This document shows, piece by piece, positions 9,285 to 17,273 of a DNA stretch of 64,000 nucleotides. How positions within the stretch are numbered: position 1 is the first letter of the stretch; every line of letters begins with the position of its first letter. The stretch covers positions 1 through 64,000 of the forward strand of contig CANFJF010000009.1 of the NCBI GenBank assembly GCA_947447355.1. The letters run 5' to 3'. The position numbers and the translations under genes are program-made. The DNA comes from Comamonadaceae bacterium. Its GTDB lineage: Bacteria; Pseudomonadota; Gammaproteobacteria; Burkholderiales; Burkholderiaceae_C. The notes under the pieces are model-generated. The model was not told the DNA's origin. It saw only the letters and a list, made by a program, of their open reading frames with translations, and made no database searches.

Positions 9285-10106
9285 TCAGGCAGCAACAGCC
9301 AAGGTTTGCCGGCTAGCGCCTATGTGCCCGCGCAGATCGTGGACGATCTCTGAAAACGCTTTGGTGTAAGTCACTTCAAGATCGCGCGGTCTTGGCAAAT
9401 CGATGTGCCGCTTGGCAACAAAGCGCCCCGGGCTCTTGCTCATCACGTAAACCGTGTCAGCCAAAAAGACTGATTCACGCAAGTCATGCGTGACAAGAAT
9501 CACGTTAAAACGCTGCTCTGTCCACAAATCGCGCAGGATGCACCAGAGCTCCTCGCGCGTGAAGGCGTCCAGCGCACCAAAGGGCTCGTCAAGCAACAGC
9601 AGTTTGGGCTCGTGGATCAATGCACGGCAAATACTGACCCGCTGCTGCATGCCGCCCGACAACTGCCAAGGAAACTTGTCTTCATAACCACTCAAGCCCA
9701 CCTTTTGCAGCAACCTGCGCGCACGAACTTCATAAGCCTGTCGATTTTCACGAAAAAGGCTGCGATAAGGTTCAACGATTTCAAGTGGCAGCAAGACGTT
9801 ATCTACCGTGGTTCGCCAAGGCAACAGTGAGGGTGCCTGAAAGGCCATGCCAGAAATCTTCAGAGGCCCCGTGACGGGCTGCTGGTCTATCAAAATTTCA
9901 CCTTGGGAAGGCATGCGCAACCCGGTCGCGAGCTTCATGAAGGTGGATTTTCCACAGCCTGAAGGACCCACAATGGCGATGAATTCGCCCAGCTGCGCGC
10001 TCAGGTCGATGGCCTCGACGGCAAATTTTCCTTGTGCCAGAAGCGCGTCGTTGTAGGCCAGCCAGACATCCCGAAAATCAATGAAAGGATGGGTTTTGTT
10101 TTGCAT
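9285..10106 (-). CDS. ABC importer ATPase, SsuB/TauB type
   Basis: A 273-residue cytoplasmic ATPase for a nitrate/sulfonate/NMT1-type importer. It shows Walker A GPSGCGKS, the Q-loop in AFQAPSLLPW, signature LSGGMQQRVS, Walker B LLLLDEPFGALD and switch VTHDLRES. The frame extends to a TTG at 10133 that would overlap the gene before it, but ATG 10106 is the more likely start. It is the last gene of a seven-gene minus-strand operon whose permease and binding protein are the two most upstream genes, an unusual split of one transporter by four enzyme-like genes. The substrate is presumably the compound handled by the hydantoinase-family enzyme. Confidence 0.86.
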   Translation of the reverse strand: MQNKTHPFIDFRDVWLAYNDALLAQGKFAVEAIDLSAQLGEFIAIVGPSGCGKSTFMKLATGLRMPSQGEILIDQQPVTGPLKISGMAFQAPSLLPWRTTVDNVLLPLEIVEPYRSLFRENRQAYEVRARRLLQKVGLSGYEDKFPWQLSGGMQQRVSICRALIHEPKLLLLDEPFGALDAFTREELWCILRDLWTEQRFNVILVTHDLRESVFLADTVYVMSKSPGRFVAKRHIDLPRPRDLEVTYTKAFSEIVHDLRGHIGASRQTLAVAA

Positions 10107-10129
10107 CAATGGCTTTCGTTCGCTTCTCG

Positions 10130-10555
10130 TCAATCGAAGGTTCGGGCGCCAGGCAAGGCGGCCAGCGCATGATTCGCCACCTCACGGTCCTGCTCTCCGG
10201 TGCCTGAGCCCACGCCAATTCCGCCGACCACGTGACCGGCAACGATGATGGGCAAGCCACCCTTCAGGTTGGTCACCAAGCCGCCTGTCGCGAGCGCCAG
10301 TTTTGTCTCCACATCGGCCGGCGTATGGCCGGTGGGCACGCGGCTCGATGCCGCCGTCATCGCTTTGTGGAGTGAGGATTTCTCGGACAGCACTTTGGCA
10401 CCATCCATACGGATAAACGCCAGGAGATTGCATCCATCGTCAACAATGGCGATGCACTGGGGCTGATTCATCGCCGTCGCTTTGTCAACGGCTGCGCTCA
10501 GCAACTGCAAAGCGCCTGCGTGCGTGAGTTTGAGGTGGGCAAGGGTAGCAATCAT
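10130..10555 (-). CDS. GlcG/HbpS-family protein
   Basis: A 141-residue single-domain protein of the GlcG/HbpS (DUF336) family. Recognisable stretches are the N-terminal helix LTHAGALQLLSAAVDKA, the strand CIAIVDDGCNLLAFIRMDGA and the Gly-rich end GGLPIIVAGHVVGGIGVGSGTGEQD. Members bind haem or small ligands or occur as accessory proteins in catabolic operons, including glycolate and propanediol-type clusters; a catalytic role is not established for most. There is no signal peptide, so it should be cytoplasmic. Its start overlaps the preceding UPF0317 gene by four bases (ATGA), showing translational coupling. Confidence 0.8.
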   Translation of the reverse strand: MIATLAHLKLTHAGALQLLSAAVDKATAMNQPQCIAIVDDGCNLLAFIRMDGAKVLSEKSSLHKAMTAASSRVPTGHTPADVETKLALATGGLVTNLKGGLPIIVAGHVVGGIGVGSGTGEQDREVANHALAALPGARTFD

Positions 10556-11343
10556 GGCAAGGCACTTTCATGGTCTTCAAGGGTTGAGTTGAGGCAATCG
10601 GTCACTAACATTTTTCCGGGCGCGTGGGTGATGAAAAAATCCAACCCGGCGTTCTGCAGGGCGACCATGGCCGTCAGGCCACAGGCCCAGTAGAGTGGTA
10701 CTTCGCCTGCCAACGGCAGCAGCACTTCACCAAAATCAGGTGCGCCAAGGTCGGCGATGCCCAATGGCGCGGGATCACCTTCGTGAATCGGGCCACCATG
10801 CACGCAGGCGAACCGGCTGGTAATTCTGCGCACGGCGTCAACTGCCTCGGACGAAAACGGACGCATGGAAACAACCAGCGGTCCACCAAAAATACCAGCA
10901 CTTTTGGCCAGCCGACTGGTTTTGAAAAGCGGGCCCTGAATACCCAGCTCGGTGTGCCGCAAACGCACACCCGCGCTGGCCAGCGCATCTTCCATGGAAA
11001 ACCAACAGCCAATGGCGACGGCCACCAAGTCATCCCGCCACAGACCGGTGATGTCGCTCACTTCCTGAATGTCCTCGCCGAGGCGATGGACGAGGTAGCC
11101 CGACAGGTCACAACGCAGATCCATGTCTTCGGCCAGAGCGGGGATGTAGGGACTCCCCGGCTGGCTGACCCCCAGCACCGGACAGGCCGTTGCGTTCGCA
11201 TTGCAAAAACTCAGGAAGTCATGTGCATGAATTTCAGGCAGTACCAACAAATTGGCCTGAACATAGCCTGCAGCGTGGCCCGTTGTCAGCCCGGCGTAGT
11301 CACCGCGCCGTATGGCCATCCGCAAGTCAAGCGCAACGCTCAT
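10552..11343 (-). CDS. UPF0317/DUF1445 protein (D-glutamate cyclase-like, putative hydro-lyase)
   Basis: A 263-residue cytoplasmic protein of the DUF1445 family. Typical motifs are the start RMAIRRGDYAGLTTGHAAGYVQANL, then GCWFSMEDALASAGV, and the C-terminal THAPGKMLVTD. The family is annotated as putative hydro-lyase, and its mammalian member converts D-glutamate to 5-oxo-D-proline. The bacterial activity in this setting is not known. It overlaps the SDR gene by one base (TGATG) and the GlcG-like gene by four. Its place next to a hydantoinase-family ring-opening enzyme suggests a step on a cyclic amide or its open-chain product; that is inference. Confidence 0.82.
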   Translation of the reverse strand: MSVALDLRMAIRRGDYAGLTTGHAAGYVQANLLVLPEIHAHDFLSFCNANATACPVLGVSQPGSPYIPALAEDMDLRCDLSGYLVHRLGEDIQEVSDITGLWRDDLVAVAIGCWFSMEDALASAGVRLRHTELGIQGPLFKTSRLAKSAGIFGGPLVVSMRPFSSEAVDAVRRITSRFACVHGGPIHEGDPAPLGIADLGAPDFGEVLLPLAGEVPLYWACGLTAMVALQNAGLDFFITHAPGKMLVTDCLNSTLEDHESALP

Positions 11344-12134
11344 CAGACTGACCGGATATTTCCGCCATCGCAGCGCAGCATGCTGCCGGTGATGTAACTC
11401 GCAGGCATACCGGCCACAAAAGCCGCCAGTGCGCCAAACTCTGCCGGCGCGCCGTAGCGCCCCATAGGAATAGTCGAGGTCGAGCGTCGCTTGGCTTCTT
11501 CAGCGGTGATGCCATCTTTCTGGGCCACGGCCTCATCCGTCAAGCGCACGCGCTCGGTATCGATGCGCCCGGGCACCAGCACATTGACAGTGACGCCTTC
11601 TTTCGCAACTTCCATAGACAACGTCTTGGACCAAGCCACCAAGGCATTGCGCAGGGTGTTGGATACACCGAGGATGGGAATCGGCTGCACCACGCCGGAC
11701 GACACCACGGTCATGACGCGGCCCCACTGGCGTTGACGCATGCCGGGCAGCAAAGCATCGGTCAGCGTGATGACCGACAACACCATGTCATTGAAGCTCG
11801 ACGTCCACTCGGTGATGCCGCGCCCGCTGGCGCCGCCGTAGCCGGGCCCGCCCGTGTTGTTCACAAGAATATCGATGGGGCCAAAACCCTTGGTGACTTT
11901 TGCCGCAAATAACTCCAGGCTTGCTGTGTCTGCCAGGTCGACGGCGAAAGCCTCTACCTGCGCACCAGCATGGCAGGCTCTGAGCTCGACCACGGCTGCG
12001 TTCATGCGCTCCACGTCGCGCCCCGTGATGGCGACATGCACGCCTTCACGCACCAACGCCTGGGCAATGCCCTGACCGATGCCGCGGTTGCCACCCAATA
12101 CCAGCGCACGTTTTCCCGCAATGCCTAGGTCCAT
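11343..12134 (-). CDS. SDR-family oxidoreductase with atypical active site
   Basis: A 263-residue Rossmann-fold protein of the short-chain dehydrogenase family. The nucleotide-binding loop is GGNRGIGQGIA, the second motif NNTGGPGYG, and the C-terminus ASYITGSMLRCDGG is typical. The usual catalytic Tyr-x-x-x-Lys is not present: at that position the chain reads VSNTLRNALVAWSKTL, so Ser-Asn-x-x-Arg replaces it. A known SDR subgroup shares this change, and its chemistry is less certain. It overlaps the hydantoinase-family gene by ten bases and so belongs to the same operon. Its natural substrate is unknown. Confidence 0.83.
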   Translation of the reverse strand: MDLGIAGKRALVLGGNRGIGQGIAQALVREGVHVAITGRDVERMNAAVVELRACHAGAQVEAFAVDLADTASLELFAAKVTKGFGPIDILVNNTGGPGYGGASGRGITEWTSSFNDMVLSVITLTDALLPGMRQRQWGRVMTVVSSGVVQPIPILGVSNTLRNALVAWSKTLSMEVAKEGVTVNVLVPGRIDTERVRLTDEAVAQKDGITAEEAKRRSTSTIPMGRYGAPAEFGALAAFVAGMPASYITGSMLRCDGGNIRSV

Positions 12135-13555
12135 GACTTGTCTCCTTTTTTTGCCCTGAATCGCTTGAGAAACTGACCATGGCCGGGCTGACCCACCAGT
12201 TCGCCTTCGTGACAGATCACCTGCCCCCGCGACAGCACGGTGACAGGCCAGCCTGTGAGGGTGCGACCTTCATAAGGCGTGTAGTCGACGTTGTGGTGCA
12301 GCATGTCGTTGGTGATGGTGACCTTGCGCTCAGGATCCCATATGGCAATGTCAGCATCCGCACCCACGGCAATCGTGCCCTTTTGCGGATGCAGGCCATA
12401 CAGCTTGGCTGCGTTGGTTGAATTGAGCGCCACAAAGCGATTGAGGTCCAACCGGCCCGTCATCACGCCTTCAGAGAACAGCAGCGCAGAACGCGTCTCC
12501 AGCCCGGGAATGCCGTTGGCCACCTTGCTGAAGGAAATTTTGGGGCCGTACATCAACTTGCCGCCTTCGTCAAAGCGGTAAGGCGCGTGGTCAGACGAGA
12601 AAATATCAAACAACCCGTCCTCAACGCCCTGCCAGACATGCGCCTGGTTCACCGGATCGCGCGGTGGCGGGCTGCACATGCATTTAGCACCTAGGAAATC
12701 AGGCAGCGCCAGGTCTTCTTTTGACAGAAACAAATACTGCGGACAGGTTTCGGCAAAAATCTTCACGCCACGTGCGCGTGCACGGCGGATTTCCTCCATC
12801 GCGTCGCGGCCCGAGACGTGCACGATCAGCAAGTTGGCCTCGGCCACTTCAGACAACGTGATGGCACGGTGTGTGGCTTCACGTTCTACCGCCATGGGTC
12901 GCGAGTCCTCATGGTAACGCGGCTCGGTCTTGCCCTCGGCTTCCAGCCGGTCTGTCAGCCAAGCGATGCACTCGTAGTTTTCGGCATGGATCATGGTCAG
13001 TGCTCCCGCGCGCTGGTTGACGTCGAGCACATCGAGTATTTGCCGATCCGACAGGCGCATCGCCTCGTAGGTCATGTAGACCTTGACGGAGGCATAGCCC
13101 TCGGCAATCAGCGATGGCAGCTCCACCTTCAGCACCGGTTGTGTCGGATCCGAAACGATCAAATGAAAGCCGTAATCGACATAGGCTTTCCCGGCTGCGC
13201 GGCGGTGGTAATCCTCTACAGCCGCGCGCACCGACTGACCGCGATGCTGCACAGCAAATGGGATGATGGTCGTGGTCCCGCCGAATACAGCCGACAGACT
13301 GCCCGACTCAAAACCATCGGCCATGATGGCGCCGCCAGACGCCAGACCCTGCGCGCGTGGCTGGTCTAGATGGCAATGCGCATCGATACCGCCAGGCAGC
13401 ACCAGCTTGCCAAATGCATCTAAGGTTTTTTTCGCGCGCCCAAGAGCAGTGCCCAGCGCAACTATCTTGCCTTTGGTGATGCCAACGTCACTGCGAAAAG
13501 TATCGGACGCCGTGGCGACCGTCCCGCCTCGAATAATCAGGTCAAAGTCATTCAT
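12125..13555 (-). CDS. Dihydropyrimidinase/hydantoinase-family amidohydrolase
   Basis: A 476-residue metal-dependent cyclic amidohydrolase. The start at 13555 (MNDFDLIIRGGTV) is chosen over an open extension to 13654 because the family begins exactly here. The metal site is GGIDAHCHLDQP; the likely carboxylated Lys lies in SVKVYMTYEAM; further ligands are in HVSGRDAMEE and FSSDHAPYRF. The C-terminal DADIAIWDPERKVTI is typical of the beta-sandwich domain. Known members open hydantoins, dihydropyrimidines or allantoin. The operon carries its own importer, so the substrate is probably taken up from outside. Which ring it opens cannot be read from the sequence. Confidence 0.87.
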   Translation of the reverse strand: MNDFDLIIRGGTVATASDTFRSDVGITKGKIVALGTALGRAKKTLDAFGKLVLPGGIDAHCHLDQPRAQGLASGGAIMADGFESGSLSAVFGGTTTIIPFAVQHRGQSVRAAVEDYHRRAAGKAYVDYGFHLIVSDPTQPVLKVELPSLIAEGYASVKVYMTYEAMRLSDRQILDVLDVNQRAGALTMIHAENYECIAWLTDRLEAEGKTEPRYHEDSRPMAVEREATHRAITLSEVAEANLLIVHVSGRDAMEEIRRARARGVKIFAETCPQYLFLSKEDLALPDFLGAKCMCSPPPRDPVNQAHVWQGVEDGLFDIFSSDHAPYRFDEGGKLMYGPKISFSKVANGIPGLETRSALLFSEGVMTGRLDLNRFVALNSTNAAKLYGLHPQKGTIAVGADADIAIWDPERKVTITNDMLHHNVDYTPYEGRTLTGWPVTVLSRGQVICHEGELVGQPGHGQFLKRFRAKKGDKSWT

Positions 13556-13571
13556 AGAAATCGAGTCAGCA

Positions 13572-14348
13572 TCAAGACAACATGCCATCGTCGCGCTGCG
13601 ACCAGAAGGTCGTGCGTTTTTCGATGACTGCGAATATCGCGTACATGGCCACACCCATGACGGACGTGACGATCAACCCGGCAAAGACCAGTGGCGTGTC
13701 AAAGTTAGAGGTCGCCGCCATCATCAAATACCCGATGCCGCGCTTGGACGCCACCGTTTCTGAAATGATGGCACCGACAAAGGCCAGCGTCACGGCCACC
13801 TTGAGTGACGCAAAAAAATAGGGCATGGCGCGCGGAAAGCCAACCTTCACCAGTATGTCGCGCCGGCTGGCGCCCAACGCCCGCAAGACATCCAGCAGTT
13901 CTGGCTCCACCGTGGCCAAACCAGTCGCGATGTTCACCGCAATCGGAAAGAAAGACACCATGAATGCCGTCAGCACAGCAGGGATCGTCCCGGCGCCGAA
14001 CCAAATCACAAAAACCGGCACCACCGCCACCTTGGGAATGCTGTTGAAGGCCACCAACACAGGATACAACCCGCGATAGATCAGGCGCGACGAGCCGATA
14101 CCAACGCCAAGGGCGACACCCAGAACAACGGCGAGAGCAAAGCCCGCCAGCGTAGAGAGCAGCGTGAAGCCGGCGTTCTGGAGAATCGGGGCCGTCCACT
14201 GGACCATGGACTGGGCAATGGAATGCGGGCTTGGCAGCAAAAAGAGAGGGATCTCAAACAACACGCACGCCCCCTCCCAAATGACCAGCAAGCCGATCAC
14301 AAAACACCAAGGCATGGCATTTTCCAGCGTATGGGTACTGATTTTCAT
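13572..14348 (-). CDS. ABC importer permease, SsuC/TauC type
   Basis: A 258-residue inner-membrane protein with about six hydrophobic segments. The cytoplasmic coupling loop LRALGASRRDILVKVGFPRAMPY matches the EAA motif of nitrate/sulfonate/taurine-type permeases, and GVALGVGIGSSRLIYRGLYPVLVAFNSIPKVAVVPVF is the usual preceding region. ATG 14348 is preferred to a TTG two codons upstream. Sixteen bases separate it from the hydantoinase-family gene and 30 from the binding-protein gene, so the three are one transcription unit. The partner ATPase is encoded at the operon's far end. Confidence 0.88.
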   Translation of the reverse strand: MKISTHTLENAMPWCFVIGLLVIWEGACVLFEIPLFLLPSPHSIAQSMVQWTAPILQNAGFTLLSTLAGFALAVVLGVALGVGIGSSRLIYRGLYPVLVAFNSIPKVAVVPVFVIWFGAGTIPAVLTAFMVSFFPIAVNIATGLATVEPELLDVLRALGASRRDILVKVGFPRAMPYFFASLKVAVTLAFVGAIISETVASKRGIGYLMMAATSNFDTPLVFAGLIVTSVMGVAMYAIFAVIEKRTTFWSQRDDGMLS

Positions 14349-14378
14349 GGTCAACCTTGGCCTTGAGTGGGCGCTGGT

Positions 14379-15434
14379 TCAGGGCAGTTTGCGGCTGGCC
14401 ACCGGCGGCAAGAAGGCATTGGTGTAAACATCAGCCGAGGTTGGCTTGCCGGGCAATTCAAACGCCTTAGACAAGACCGCGACAGACTTCTCAAGCCTTG
14501 CTCCGCGCACGCCGCCCATACCGTCCGCAACGGATTCAGCGGTGGTGATCTGGTTTTTGATCAGCCATTGAAGTTTTTCAAGTTCGAGTTTTTCGTCGAC
14601 CAACGGCGCCTGTTTTTTCAAGGCAGCAATCGCTGCAGCCGGATTGGCCACCGCATCGCGCCATCCCTTGGCTGAAGCTGATACAAAACCCTTGACGATG
14701 GCGGGCTTGGTTTCAAGAATTTTTTTCGAGGCAACGATGCCATTGCCGTAAAGATCCATGCCCATGTCGGCGTAATACTGAAACTTGATGTTGGCCGGAT
14801 TGATGCCTTGACGCGTCAAGCCAAAGTACATAGTTGAGTCAAAACCCAAAATAGCATCCACATCGCCCTTAAGCAGCATCGCTTCGCGCAGACGCAGATC
14901 GCCATATTCCCATTTCACAGAGTCAGGCTTGATACCTGTCAAGCTGGCATAAACGGGGAAAAGCTTGTAAGCACCATCTGTCAGCGCACCCCCTAGTTTT
15001 TTGCCGACCAAGTCAGCTGGCTTGTTAATACCGGCTTTGGCAAAGCTGGCAATCGACAGCGGCGACCGGTAATACAGCATGTACACCGCCTTGCCGGCGC
15101 TAGCGGGATTCTTGGCGTTGAACTCTAAAAGTACGTTGACATCGGCAAAACCAAAGTCATAAGCACCGCCACCGATGCGCGTTACAGCCTCGCCCGAACC
15201 GCCAGAGGGGTCCATGTTGACGGAGATGCCCTCTGCGGCGTAATAGCCTTTTTCCTGTGCCAGAAAAAAGGCTGCATTGCTGCCGTCAAAAGGCGCGTTG
15301 AGGGACAACTTAACTTCGGTAAGCCCTGACTGAGCGGCAGCAGTCCCGCACAACCCTATCAATGAAGATGCCGCGATGACGGAACAGACGACAAGAGCTC
15401 TGCGCTCAAGTCCGAAGTTGATTTTTTGGGCCAT
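14379..15434 (-). CDS. ABC importer substrate-binding protein, NMT1/SsuA-like
   Basis: A 351-residue periplasmic protein. ATG 15434 follows AAGAGAACC and starts a signal peptide (MAQKINFGLERRALVVCSVI with AASSLIGLCGTAAAQ). Mature-domain marks include VKLSLNAPFDGSNAAFFLAQ, EKGYYAAEGISVNM and the later QGINPANIKFQYYADMGMDLYGNG, as in NMT1/THI5-like proteins that bind pyrimidine or thiamine-precursor type ligands. This is the first gene of the operon. The promoter must lie in the 144 bases to the GntR gene, where a perfect inverted repeat is found. A pyrimidine- or hydantoin-like ligand would suit the downstream amidohydrolase. Confidence 0.87.
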   Translation of the reverse strand: MAQKINFGLERRALVVCSVIAASSLIGLCGTAAAQSGLTEVKLSLNAPFDGSNAAFFLAQEKGYYAAEGISVNMDPSGGSGEAVTRIGGGAYDFGFADVNVLLEFNAKNPASAGKAVYMLYYRSPLSIASFAKAGINKPADLVGKKLGGALTDGAYKLFPVYASLTGIKPDSVKWEYGDLRLREAMLLKGDVDAILGFDSTMYFGLTRQGINPANIKFQYYADMGMDLYGNGIVASKKILETKPAIVKGFVSASAKGWRDAVANPAAAIAALKKQAPLVDEKLELEKLQWLIKNQITTAESVADGMGGVRGARLEKSVAVLSKAFELPGKPTSADVYTNAFLPPVASRKLP

Positions 15435-15520
15435 AAGGTTCTCTTGTCGTGAATTGCGAAATTGCACTGATATCTATGCAAACCGCATGCCAGCTTGTTT
15501 GCCATTCAGTGTATTTATCA

Positions 15521-15547
15521 CGCACAATTTAGATTTAAAATTGTGCG
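15521..15547. promoter_or_regulatory. Perfect inverted repeat, probable GntR operator
   Basis: The arms CGCACAATTT (15521-15530) and AAATTGTGCG (15538-15547) are perfect reverse complements separated by seven bases (AGATTTA). The repeat sits 87 bases before the binding-protein start on one strand and 32 bases before the GntR start on the other, the usual place for an operator shared by a divergent regulator and its target operon. A related word, TTGCGCGCAA, occurs inside the 3' end of the regulator gene near 16266, but the coding sequence explains it. Confidence 0.72.
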
Positions 15548-15578
15548 CAATCTAAGAACCCACTGAACCCAGCAGCGT

Positions 15579-16322
15579 ATGACCAAATCATCTGAAGCAA
15601 AAGCCGCAAAATATGCAGCCAGTGACCTATCGGTTAAAGATGTTTACCGAAGCGTTATGGATGCCATCGTGGACCAACGCCTGCTGCCTGGCACGCGGCT
15701 GAACGAGCTGGCGATGTGCGAGGCCTTCAAGATTTCCAGGCGCGAGATGGAGCGGGTTTTTGCACGACTGACATTTGAAAAAATGGTTCGCTTGGTGCCC
15801 AACCGCGGCGCCTTTGTGGCCAGCCCTGATGCGCGAGAAGCGCGGGAGATATTTGCAGCTCGGAAAACCATCGAGGCGGGCATTGTCGAACTGGCCGCTG
15901 CGCGCGCTTCGGGTGCCGACTTCAAAGCACTTTCAAAAAATATGGCAGAGGAAGATGCGCACCGCCGCGCGGGCCGCATGCGTGAGGCCATCAAGCTCTC
16001 AGGCCAGTTTCATCTGCTGCTGTCCAGCATCGCGGACAACACCATACTGGCAGACCAAGTCAGGCAGCTCGTGGCACGCACGTCACTGGTCACCAGCCTG
16101 TATGACAACGCGAGTGAAATGGTCTGCTGGCACGATGACCATCACAAGCTGATCGATCATCTGCGAGCACACCAGACCAAGCGCGCAGTAGACCTAATGC
16201 GCCGGCACCTTGATGACCTCGAGGAAAGCTTAGATTTAGACAGAAGCATCAGCAAAAAAACAAATTTGCGCGCAATTTTTGGTCTCGACGCCGCAAAGCC
16301 AGAATCGATCAGCAAGCCCTGA
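15579..16322 (+). CDS. GntR-family transcriptional regulator (FCD domain)
   Basis: A 247-residue DNA-binding repressor or activator. The N-terminal winged helix runs through VYRSVMDAIVDQRLLPGTRL, NELAMCEAFKISRREMERVF and VRLVPNRGAFVA; an all-helical FCD ligand-binding domain follows, with conserved His in FHLLLSSIADN and HDDHHKLIDHLRAHQ that can bind metal and the effector. It reads away from the hydantoinase operon across the 144-base interval holding the CGCACAATTT repeat, so local control of that operon is the natural reading. The effector is probably the imported ring compound or its product. Confidence 0.87.
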   Translation: MTKSSEAKAAKYAASDLSVKDVYRSVMDAIVDQRLLPGTRLNELAMCEAFKISRREMERVFARLTFEKMVRLVPNRGAFVASPDAREAREIFAARKTIEAGIVELAAARASGADFKALSKNMAEEDAHRRAGRMREAIKLSGQFHLLLSSIADNTILADQVRQLVARTSLVTSLYDNASEMVCWHDDHHKLIDHLRAHQTKRAVDLMRRHLDDLEESLDLDRSISKKTNLRAIFGLDAAKPESISKP

Positions 16323-16336
16323 CGGCCTCAAACCAG

Positions 16337-16371
16337 TGCACCCAAACAGATTACGTCACTATTTTGGTGCA
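16337..16371. other. Hairpin between convergent genes, possible terminator
   Basis: TGCACCCAAA (16337-16346) can pair with TTTTGGTGCA (16362-16371) with one mismatch. It lies between the ends of the GntR gene and the convergent Crp/Fnr gene, where a two-way terminator would be expected. There is no T run after either arm, so the assignment is weak. Confidence 0.3.
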
Positions 16372-16408
16372 TTCGCAACGGCCAACCCGGTTGCGTCTGA
16401 CCGCCTGA

Positions 16409-17134
16409 TCACTGAATGCTGCTACGCAGAGCTGCCAAATCCAACACACGCAGGCCACCGTATTCAATGCGAATCATGCCCTCTACCTGCAGCGCGCTCA
16501 AAGCTTCATTGACACGCTGCCTTGACAACCCAACCAGATACGCCAGTTCCTGCTGCGTGATGCGCAGGATGTCGCCGACACCTGGATACAACACCGGGTT
16601 GAACAGTGCGGCCAAACTGCGCGCAACGCGCAGGTCAGGGTTGTTCATGCGGTCAATTTCACGCGCGGCAATGAACTGCCCCAGACGCTCATTGAGCTGG
16701 TTCATCACGAAGCGGTTGAAGCCAATTGAATGGTCTAAAAGCCAGTGAAAAGTTTCTAAAGGCAGCCCCGCCACAACGCTATTGCGCAGCGCTTGTATGT
16801 TGTAGCGATAAGGCTCGCGCTTGAGCGCCGTGCCTTCGCCAAACCAGCCGCCCGGCGGCACGCCGGTGAAGGTCATGGTCATGCCCTGCGCGTTGTCGGC
16901 GCTCATTTTGAGCAAGCCCTCAACCACACCAAACCAGTAAGTGACCGGTTTGCCAAAACGGCAGATGAAGTCACCCGACTTGGCGTCAGCCACCACCAGC
17001 TCGGCTTCGGCGCGCGTTCGCTCATCCGGCGACAGCAATGCTAGCCATGGAATGCTTTGCAGTTCCACGAACGACGGTTGCCGGCGCCGCTGATGCAAGC
17101 TCGGATCTTGGCGTGGGGTGACTTGAGAAACCAT
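16409..17134 (-). CDS. Crp/Fnr-family transcriptional regulator
   Basis: A 241-residue regulator with an N-terminal cyclic-nucleotide-binding-like beta barrel (GDFICRFGKPVTYWFGVVEG and GVPPGGWFGEGTALKREPY) and a C-terminal helix-turn-helix (ILRITQQELAYLVGLSRQRV followed by NEALSALQVEGMI). No N-terminal Cys cluster of the FNR iron-sulfur kind is present, so oxygen sensing by that route is unlikely. ATG 17134 is preferred to a TTG at 17188. It diverges from the acyl-CoA ligase and Liv operon, which it probably controls. The effector is unknown. Confidence 0.85.
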   Translation of the reverse strand: MVSQVTPRQDPSLHQRRRQPSFVELQSIPWLALLSPDERTRAEAELVVADAKSGDFICRFGKPVTYWFGVVEGLLKMSADNAQGMTMTFTGVPPGGWFGEGTALKREPYRYNIQALRNSVVAGLPLETFHWLLDHSIGFNRFVMNQLNERLGQFIAAREIDRMNNPDLRVARSLAALFNPVLYPGVGDILRITQQELAYLVGLSRQRVNEALSALQVEGMIRIEYGGLRVLDLAALRSSIQ

Positions 17135-17170
17135 GACTACGGGAAAGTCCTGAGAGGAATGACCCTTGGA

Positions 17171-17188
17171 TTGTCGCCCGAGTGACAA
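17171..17188. promoter_or_regulatory. Imperfect palindrome, candidate Crp/Fnr-type site
   Basis: TTGTC (17171-17175) and GACAA (17184-17188) are perfect half-sites with eight bases between them, two pairs of which also match. The site is in the divergent interval between the Crp/Fnr gene and the acyl-CoA ligase gene. The spacing is longer than in the classical FNR box, so this is only a candidate. Confidence 0.35.
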
Positions 17189-17273
17189 GCTGACGTCAAA
17201 TCGAGTCGTAGTATCCGCCTCATACCTGTGCTAACGACAGTCCAACCGGACAGCAGCAAGAGAGATACCGCCG

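Noticed and set aside
13556-13654. Upstream extension of the hydantoinase-family gene
   Set aside because: It overlaps the 3' end of the permease gene and adds 33 residues unlike the family; the start at 13555 is the family start.
16262-16280. Second copy of the GntR operator inside the regulator gene
   Set aside because: Only a short TTGCGCGCAA word matches, and it is explained by the coding sequence of the conserved reading frame.
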